A stretch of 64,000 nucleotides of DNA from Adenophora triphylla var. japonica. Its lineage: Eukaryota > Streptophyta > Magnoliopsida > Asterales > Campanulaceae. This document shows, piece by piece, positions 57,254 through 64,000 of this stretch. Below the pieces are notes generated by a model that worked only from the letters and a program-made list of their open reading frames with translations, was not told where the DNA came from and made no database searches. The stretch spans positions 1-64,000 of the forward strand of contig JAFEMH010000746.1 of the NCBI GenBank assembly GCA_022495995.1. The letters run 5' to 3'. Each line of letters opens with the position of its first letter. The first letter of the stretch is position 1. Position numbers and translations under genes: made by a program.

Positions 57254-57299
57254 CAATGGTTATTTGCGCCAACTGAGAGTGGGAAATTTTAGGTTCGCG
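55647..57299 (-). other. CACTA region upstream of TNP2
   Basis: No gene is recognised; scattered short frames lack motifs. It should contain the TNP2 promoter and 5' leader. A 43-bp direct repeat around CTCAAATCCAAGCACTATCC is at 56655-56695 and 57041-57080. A CT microsatellite on the minus strand lies at 57219-57252. Confidence 0.55.
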
Positions 57300-57592
57300 G
57301 TATTTATTAACATTTCGGCGGATATTATACACCGCCGTATAAATCGTCGTATATAATAACTATTTACGGTGGACGCGTGTTAACCACCGTATATAACTTA
57401 AATATCATAGACGTAGACATCAAATGTACATATATAAATTATTTACGACGGCTTGAGATGCCGTATATAACAAATATATACGGCGGTTGTGTATACCGCT
57501 GTATATATTTGTTATATACGGCAGCCGCGTATCATCCGCCATATATAACTATTATATATGGCGGACCCGTGTTACCCGCCGTAAATAACCAA
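57300..57592 (-). repeat. CACTA subterminal inverted repeats
   Basis: Five or six units of about 50 bp each hold complementary arms such as ACGGCGG and CCGCCGT around a short loop (near 57312-57342, 57365-57395, 57440-57470, 57480-57510, 57520-57545, 57555-57590). These are the usual binding targets of TnpA-type proteins. Confidence 0.82.
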
Positions 57593-57605
57593 CTTTCTTG
57601 TAGTG
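57593..57605 (-). repeat. CACTA terminal inverted repeat
   Basis: The minus strand reads CACTACAAGAAAG. It ends the transposon; gypsy sequence follows from 57606. Confidence 0.9.
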
Positions 57606-59271
57606 AAAGTTTACTACTTATGAGCTTGAGTTTATACGGTGGTCCAAGCTATTAAGCATTGGGAACAGTACTTACTACAACGTAAGTTCATTCTTCATAC
57701 TGATCATGAGGCCTTGAAATACATGAATGGTCAAAAATCCCTTAAACATATGCATGATCGATGGGTGGCTTATTTGTATCAGTTCACTTTTGTTATCCAA
57801 CATAAAAGTGGACAACATAATAAGGTAGCGGGTGCCTTGAGTCATCGGGCTAGTTTGTTAGTGACCATGCAGAATGTCGTTGTGGGGTTTGATTGTTTGA
57901 AGGAGTTATATAAGACTGATGCAGATTTTGCAGATGAATTGGCAAAATGCAGAGATGGTGTTCCTGTTAGGTTTTTCTTCTTGCAGGATGGGTTCCTATT
58001 TTCAAGGACAAATTGTGCATTCCAAAAGGTTTTGTGCGTGAGAGTATTATTTATGAAGTGCACAAGGATGGGCATTGTGGTCGAGACAAGACAGTTGAGT
58101 TGGTTTTGCTGAGGTATTACAGGCCACAGATTCGTAAAGACACGTACAAGTTTGTGTAGAAGTGTATGGTTTGTCAGGTCAACAAAGGGCAGTCACAAAA
58201 TACGGGGTTGTATACACCATTGCCAGTTCTTGAGGCTCCGTGGGAGGATATTTCTATGGATTTTGTGCTTGGGTTACCTCGTACACAACGGTATAATGAT
58301 TCTGTTTTTGTGGTGGTAGATCATTTTTTGAAGATGGCTCATTTTATTCCATGTCGGAAAACATCTGATGATGCTCATATTATGGGAGTTTTCTTCAAGG
58401 AGGTTATTTGTTTACATGAGGTTCCTAAAACTATTACTCGGATCGTGACACTAAATTTTTAAGCCATTTTTAGCAAACTTTGTGGCACATATTTAGGACC
58501 GAGTTGCAGTTTAGTAGTGCTTTTCACCCGCAGACTGATGGGAAAACGGAGGTGGTTAATAGGAACTTGGGTTCTATGGTTCTTTGTTAGTGTATTGATA
58601 GTCCGAAGAAGTGGGATTTAATGTTAGCGACAACTAAATTTGCTTTCAATAACATGGTTAACAGGACTACAAAGAAGACTCTGTTTGAGATTGTAAACCA
58701 ATGGCCGCCTATTCATACTCTTGATTTGGTACCTTTACCAAAGTTACCCGGTTATAGTATTGCAACTGAACATATGACAAAAAGGATTGAGGCTATACAG
58801 GCGGAGGTCAAGAAAAATATTGAGGCATCGAATGCTAACTATAAGGAGGATGCTGACGAGCGACGCCGAGAAAAAGTATATTCTGTTGGGGATTTGGTGA
58901 TGGTTCATCTGCGCGCGCAAAGAGCGGTTCCCGGTAGGCGCTTATAGCAAGCTTCATCCTAGGAAGATTGGTCTGTGCAAAATTTTGCGAAAAAGATTAA
59001 TGATAATGCATACGTCGTGGACTTGCCGGAGGGGTGGAACATTTCTCCTACTTTTAATGTGGCCGATTTGGTCGATTTTTACTCGGATAATCCTCTTTAT
59101 ATGGAGGCAGACTTGGGGATGAGTCCTTTTCAAGTGGGGGAGCATGATGTAGAGCAGGATGAATATACACCTGGACACAAGATTACGGGCCACAAGGAGC
59201 AAACATGGGTTACACAGCAATGTATGAAGGACAGCACGCCCGTGGATAATAAGGGGGCTGGCCAAGCATGA
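57606..59271 (+). pseudogene. Ty3/gypsy pol fragment: RNase H and integrase
   Basis: RNase H is entered in mid-domain with TYELEF over a frameshift, then VVQAIKHWEQYLLQ, FILHTDHEALKYMNGQ and FVIQHKSGQHNKVAGALSHR. The integrase zinc finger reads HKDGHCGRDKT to [10 protein letters not shown] with a stop at about 58157. The core shows [28 protein letters not shown], the decayed second Asp region near 58440, and [18 protein letters not shown]. The C-terminus has KINDNAYVVDLPEGWNIS and TFNVADL, typical of gypsy integrase tails. Stops and shifts make it a pseudogene. RT and the rest lie beyond the CACTA transposon, left of the window. Confidence 0.92.
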
Positions 59272-59690
59272 GTTACGACCTGTTTTGCACGACCGAGCAA
59301 CGAAGGAGGCATGTCTGTGCATAAATGCGGCACCCCCGTGCAAGTTTGGTGACGCGGCCATGTGGAGGCGAGGCGTTTTTGGAAGCTGACGACGATGGTT
59401 TTCATTTTCTGTTTTTCATTATGTTTCCGTCTCGTATTATTAATATCGTTATTTCTTTTCCTTTATTTATTTGGATTTGAGAGTATAAATACTATTGTAG
59501 GATTTTGAAAACACACAACTTTGATTATTATTATTCAATTGCAATTTTGCAAACTTCGCACTTTGGTGTAATACTCAAGTCATTGTTGGCTTGTTTGAAA
59601 GTCCTATTCGGTAATATTTTTTCGTGGGAATCTCCTTTGGTGAAATTCTCTTTCTTTGATTGTATTCCGCTGCATCACACACACACACAT
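59272..59690 (+). repeat. Possible gypsy 3' LTR
   Basis: Just after the pol stop, AATAAGGGGGCTGG is a purine tract and TGAGTTACGACC could begin an LTR. A TATAAATA lies at 59484-59491, and CGCTGCATCA (59667-59676) could be its end before a CA microsatellite. No second LTR is in the window for comparison, so the limits are guesses. Confidence 0.4.
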
Positions 59691-59739
59691 CCAAATCTAG
59701 GTTATGAGAGTGATATTTGAGTGAATAGAAATATGTACT

Positions 59740-59880
59740 TCCTCCTCCATTTTTAAATAAATAAATATTGATATATCGTAAAGGATATCCGTTCTTAAAT
59801 AAATAAATATTGTTGATATATCGTAAAGGATAAACGTTCCTAAATAAATAAATAAATATTGATATATTGTAAATGAGAAT
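59740..59880 (+). repeat. Three AT-rich tandem units
   Basis: TAAATAAATAAATATTGATA and TATCGTAAAGGAT recur about every 50 bp, three times, with slight changes. This could be the end of a miniature inverted-repeat element, but no partner inverted repeat was found. Confidence 0.7.
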
Positions 59881-60760
59881 TGTTATTCACCACCACAATA
59901 TTACTGAATGCCCACGCAATGCTAAGTCTACCCAAAAAATTAAACACTCAACACTATACACACCACCACTATTCCTAATTTACCCTTTTAAACCCCTAAA
60001 CAAATACTAACCTAAATCAACAAAACACACTCAGACAACCCAAGAAAGACTCAGTTAATTCTTTGGCCATGCCCATTTCTCACTCCAACACCGAGTCCCA
60101 CCATTTCTCCAACCATATATTTCAAAATCAGCAACTAAATTGAATTATCAATACAATTTAATGAAAATAAGCTATTAGAATAAGGTTAATCAGCAAAATC
60201 AAGTGGTCACCGCATTCTTTTTCTTCTTCGTCGTCTGCAGAACTCAAGTTCGACCCAAAGGCAAACCCCTCTCACTCCCCAAAGTGAACACCAAGGTTTC
60301 TACAGTCAGGGCTCCGATTATGCGCACCGCTGGAAATTGAATGAAGACGAAAAAATTGAAATTCATCTACTCCGGCATTTCATCCTTACTTTTGCCAGCC
60401 AAACTTCTCTTCGTCTTTTGTCTCATCGTACATGTTCTATGCATTGTTGTGAGTGGAAAGAGCATTTTACTTGTGCCATGTTGAAGGTGATGGTTGGGAT
60501 GGGGTGACGCTTTTGAAGAAGTTGATGAGGATGGGGAGGCCAGGTAAATCTGGGAGGGGATGGTTGATTTGTGGGTGGATTTGGGTGGATGGCCAGAAGA
60601 AGAAAGGAGTTGGAAGAAGAAAGGAGTATGTTAGTCAAATATATGTACAGTTTAAGAATTTCTTTATCCCAATCATTATAAGCATTATTGAGGACCCCTA
60701 ATTCTAACTAGACTACTTAGATTTTTCTATGTACCCTTAGGATCCCTCTAGTGCTTGTGC
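59881..60760. other. AT-rich intergenic stretch
   Basis: Only short frames without motifs are present (for example 60453-60701). I see no gene, RNA or clear repeat. Confidence 0.5.
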
Positions 60761-61815
60761 CAGTGTTTTTACTTGTATTTTCTCAGAGGTTATTGAAGAC
60801 CTAGAGATTATCCCGAAGATAGTATTGGTTACTTGTTCAAGTTGATAAAGCCTCAACCGGCTGGCACTTAATCGGTCATACTCCTAGCCGGTTCAACACT
60901 CAATCGGCTATGCCCCTTAGTTGATGCATCAGTCAATCTTCCTCAACAAGCTTCCCATCAGTTGAAGTGTTTATTGTTCTCACCTACTTAGCCTGCAACT
61001 TAGCTAAAGTTGGTAGAACAATTGCTATGAAGACTTTGCTGCCGCCTTGTCAGTAACTAATTCAGGGAATGTTCAAGTTACCAGTACTCACAACTACTTC
61101 TTTATCCAGTGGAAAATTCAAAGATGGTTGTTCTTCGAATCTCAAGCATTTAATGCATAAGATGTTTTCATTAAATGCTTGTCAGACCAATTCATCCCTT
61201 CAACCCCTTCAAAGACAACATCTCAATTTGAAGACACTATAAATACCTTCCTTAGAGCATTGAAGAGGGTTTGTGCATTAAATACTTTGAGAGTGATATT
61301 GTCAAAAATTCCAAGTGTTCAAGCATTGAAGTTCAAAGCAATCCGTCCTTATATTAACTATATTATTCATTAGGACATACACTGTGCACACTTAATCATT
61401 TGTTGTAAGTGTTCCCCAACAAGACTATGTTTGGAACACGTTGATTGATCACACTACACACCCAAGAGAAATTAGTTCAACTTGTGAACACATCTCTTGA
61501 AAACACCTGGTCAAATCTTGTATCACGATCTATTAGTGATCACTTTCCTTTAGGCAACATTCAATCATAAAGCTTGCAACTTGTAATAGAGTAGTGACAT
61601 TAATAGTGCACATTTTTACAAATTCAAGTTTTGACCAAACTTGGTAGAGAACGTAGCATTTATTTAACACTATGAACCTCTCCAAATAATTGTGTCCCCT
61701 TGTTGTGTGTTTGCTCATTTCTCTTGTCTTGCAACCGATTGAACTTTATCATCGGTTACAACATTTGAACCCTTAACTACTTTGTTTGTCTTACCTATTG
61801 GAATATAACTTGCAT
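60761..61815 (+). other. LTR-like unique sequence, possible copia U3/R
   Basis: It has CCGGCTGGCACTTAATCGG-type repeats (CAACCGGCT, AGCCGGTTCAAC and CAATCGGCT at 60856-60915) and a TATAAATACC box at 61239-61248 after a long AT-rich upstream part, as in an LTR promoter. No terminal repeats or coding domains support this, so it is tentative. Confidence 0.3.
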
Positions 61816-62719
61816 GACTTTTTGTCACGACCCTAAACCTAGGCACATTTTGGTCACACGTGAAGCACGTGGGGTTGGGTTTACATTGCATCTCATCCTT
61901 TGCTTTTTTGTTATTTGGTTTTATTACGTGTTCATTTTGATATTTGTGATGAACTACGTGAATTTAGATGTTATTACATTGATTTTGAATATAATGTCTA
62001 AATAAAAGAAAAGGGAAATTTGTGTAGTTAATTGATAATACTTGAATTTGGAATTGAAAATATTATGAAAGTTGTCAAGGTGCTTAGGTGTACAAGTAAC
62101 CTTGAGATGGTTGTGTGTTGAATTTCAAACTTGGAGGAGCTTGTGTGAAACATGTTTTATATAAATCCCTTCTAGCTTCTCCAAGAAGCCAAACCAATTT
62201 CCTCAGCTTTCTCCTTTCTCTCTCAGTCTTGAAAGAGCCATAAACCCTAGTTATCTTTGGAAAATCCCAAAAATTCATCCGTTGATCCGTTGTTGTTTCC
62301 AACTTCAAATTATTGCTAAGGGAGTTGAATAGAGCAAGAATAGCCGAGTATATCTTCCTTTTAATTTGGTAAAATTTGGTAGGTTGTTATGATTTTCTTC
62401 TATAACTGTTCATAATATGTCTAATGATGTTATTATGATGTTATGAATCAGTTTGGTAAAAGTTGGAAACCTTACTGGGTGTTTGAAATGGAAACAAGAC
62501 ATGTAGGGTGTATGAACATGAAAAGAGGTGGTAGTATAATTTGGTTTAATTTGTATATGTTGTATACATGTTATATGGTATGAAGGGATTATGTTTGCTT
62601 GTTTACAACTTTTATACTGAGGTTTGGGGTGGTCCTTTCCATGTGGTAGTAGCTGAAAGGGAAGGTATAAATGTTTGCCTTGTTGCTGATGTTGTTCAGC
62701 AGGGAATAGTGGTTTCTGG

Positions 62720-62880
62720 GCTTGGGCACGACTCGTGCCCTGTAGCACGAGTCGTGACCTTGCCTGATCAAGTCGTGCAGCATAAGTAGACTGCAGGGTC
62801 ACAAGTCGTGAAATTTGAATCAGTCGTGCGGGGGTTGGGCACGACTCGTGCCCATCATCACGACTCGTGCCCAGGACTGT
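62720..62880 (+). repeat. Cluster of GGGCACGACTCGTGCCC palindromes
   Basis: Full 17-bp palindromes are at about 62724-62740 and 62837-62853. Partial forms are at 62743-62757 (AGCACGAGTCGTGACC) and 62858-62873, and half-sites CAAGTCGTG and CAGTCGTGC lie between. Confidence 0.8.
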
Positions 62881-63488
62881 GTTCTGGAGCTGACTTTGCA
62901 AGCTTGTGGACCTAATCAAAAGGGTATAGATTTAGTCCCTATTTAACTAAACTTCTAGTACAACTTTAGTACTATATAATGGAACTTTAAATGGTCCAAA
63001 TGGATATTGGGAAGGTCTTTAAATATTGATCTGAAATGCTTGAAAGGCAATGGTGGAACTTAAACCAAAGTTTGTAAAACTTGGTATTTGAACTTGGAAC
63101 CTTTAGAGAAGGTGTTTAATGTTGTATTGTGAATGCGTAGGGCTATTTATAAGATATTGTATCCTTACGTGGCGACCTGTATAGGGTCATTTGTTCTTAT
63201 AGTGCATAAAATGTATAGTGCACTACTTCATTAGTTTGGACAGGAGTAGTAATACCATGTTACTGGATTATATATGGTGTAATGACTATGTAGGACTTAT
63301 GTGATACCTTGTGCCATAATTGTTTACATGTTCATAGTTGGTTGTGCACATAGAGTTTAAATACGTGTTGCACTGTTTCATTTGTTGAGCATGAGTATTA
63401 ATACTATGTCATTAGATTGTTGTTATTCAATAGTGTTGAAATATATGTGCACTATTGTGATTGGTTTAACATGAGTTGCAGTACCATG

Positions 63489-63572
<84 letters not shown>
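63489..63572 (+). repeat. Compound AT/GT microsatellite
   Basis: About 17 AT units are followed directly by about 24 GT units. Confidence 0.95.
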
Positions 63573-63573
<1 letters not shown>

Positions 63574-64000
63574 GATGTCCCATGGGGTGGACTTAATTTC
63601 AAGTATCTGTTATGTGCTTGAACATGGTTGTATCAGCTGAGATTCGGGGGTATAAGGAATACGATCACTTATGAGAAGATATTTCATAAGGTGCTTGGAT
63701 TTCCTTATACTTGTGACCGTTCACTCCCTTCTGTGGCCACGGAGTGAGGGTACAACTTCTGTGGATAGGTATGAACCATTCACAAGATAGCGTGGCAGCT
63801 TATATGGATCTCTGTAAGGGGTCATATAAGATGTGGATATGCACCAGCAGTTCACAAAATGAGAGGAGTATAACTCCCACCGTAGTACTACATATGATTC
63901 AGATGGAAAAGGTAAAGGGAAAGGTAACGTAAAGTGTATGCTATTTTCCCAATGTGCTTGAGCAACCTGTTTGGTGTTGCATGTCTGTTATTGAGCAACC

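Larger units (their letters stand above)
1..57605 (-). mobile_element. CACTA (En/Spm-type) DNA transposon, right part, heavily interrupted
   Basis: The right terminus is seen at 57593-57605, where the plus strand reads CTTTCTTGTAGTG, the reverse complement of the CACTACAAGAAAG end typical of plant CACTA elements. Inside lie subterminal inverted repeats, a TNP2-type transposase on the minus strand (55646-54526, resumed at 26563-23961), an extra ORF (23636-22635) and a tnpA-like Transposase_24 gene (21689-20395). The last is cut by a copia LTR, so the left end of the transposon must lie before base 1. Everything from 1 to 57605 therefore sits inside this one element, mostly as later insertions: copia plus the family A cluster at 1-20394, and A3 with its guests at 26564-54520. 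The coding exons carry stops and frameshifts, so it is dead on its own. The 3-bp target duplication cannot be tested because the left end is missing. Confidence 0.85.
61824..64000 (+). repeat. Possible gypsy LTR, truncated by the window end
   Basis: TGTCACGACCC at 61824 is a frequent LTR start of plant Tekay/Del chromoviruses (from memory). A TATATAAAT box with a CT-rich region follows at 62157-62220. No coding domain occurs to 64000. The second LTR is outside the window. Confidence 0.4.

Noticed and set aside
57045..57332. 95-residue minus-strand frame with an SLSLSLS stretch
   Set aside because: Microsatellite within the CACTA leader; no domain.
1..64000. tRNA or rRNA genes
   Set aside because: I looked for cloverleaf cores (GGTTCGA with paired arms) and rRNA segments and saw none; primer sites only copy tRNA 3' ends.

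Overview
The window is a block of plant nuclear DNA (an angiosperm; the species cannot be told from the sequence) made almost entirely of nested transposable elements. I recognise no intact host gene, rRNA or tRNA. The identification as plant rests on CACTA TNP2 transposase domains, a SIRE-like copia gag, Tat/Ogre-style primer sites and tandem arrays, a Helitron, and an exon of a plant PDR/ABCG transporter.

Reading the insertions from outside in: an old Ty3/gypsy element (RNase H and integrase, 57606-59271) was cut inside RNase H by a CACTA transposon on the minus strand. That transposon ends at 57605 and its other end lies left of base 1. Its tnpA-like gene (20395-21689) was cut by a Ty1/copia element (15040-20394, minus strand), and the copia pol gene was in turn cut by a rearranged cluster of a gag-only LTR family, called family A here (1-15039). 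The TNP2 gene of the same CACTA element was cut by a further family A copy, A3 (26564-54520, target duplication CAACC). A3 then received an 18.4-kb satellite-rich LTR element, called element B (30474-48862, target duplication AGTAC), and a 1.9-kb Helitron (50325-52236) carrying an exon of an ABC transporter.

Family A has LTRs of about 1.06 kb, a primer site TGGCGACTCTGCTGGGGA, a long leader, one gag gene, and about 3.2 kb of non-coding 3' sequence with three related stem-loop modules and minisatellites. It shows no protease, reverse transcriptase or integrase, so it must depend on enzymes supplied by another element. Element B has LTRs of about 2.37 kb, nearly the same primer site, decayed gag and protease, no visible reverse transcriptase, and tandem arrays both between primer site and gag and between protease and 3' LTR. 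Almost every array unit carries a short perfect inverted repeat.

Right of 59.3 kb the sequence is AT-rich with probable LTR fragments, a cluster of 17-bp palindromes and a long AT/GT microsatellite. The most interesting signals are the three stem-loop modules of family A with paired base changes, the shared hairpin architecture of element B's unrelated satellites, the ATCTCG/CGAGAT half-sites common to both families, the precise Helitron with a captured exon, and primer-site relics inside both LTR types.
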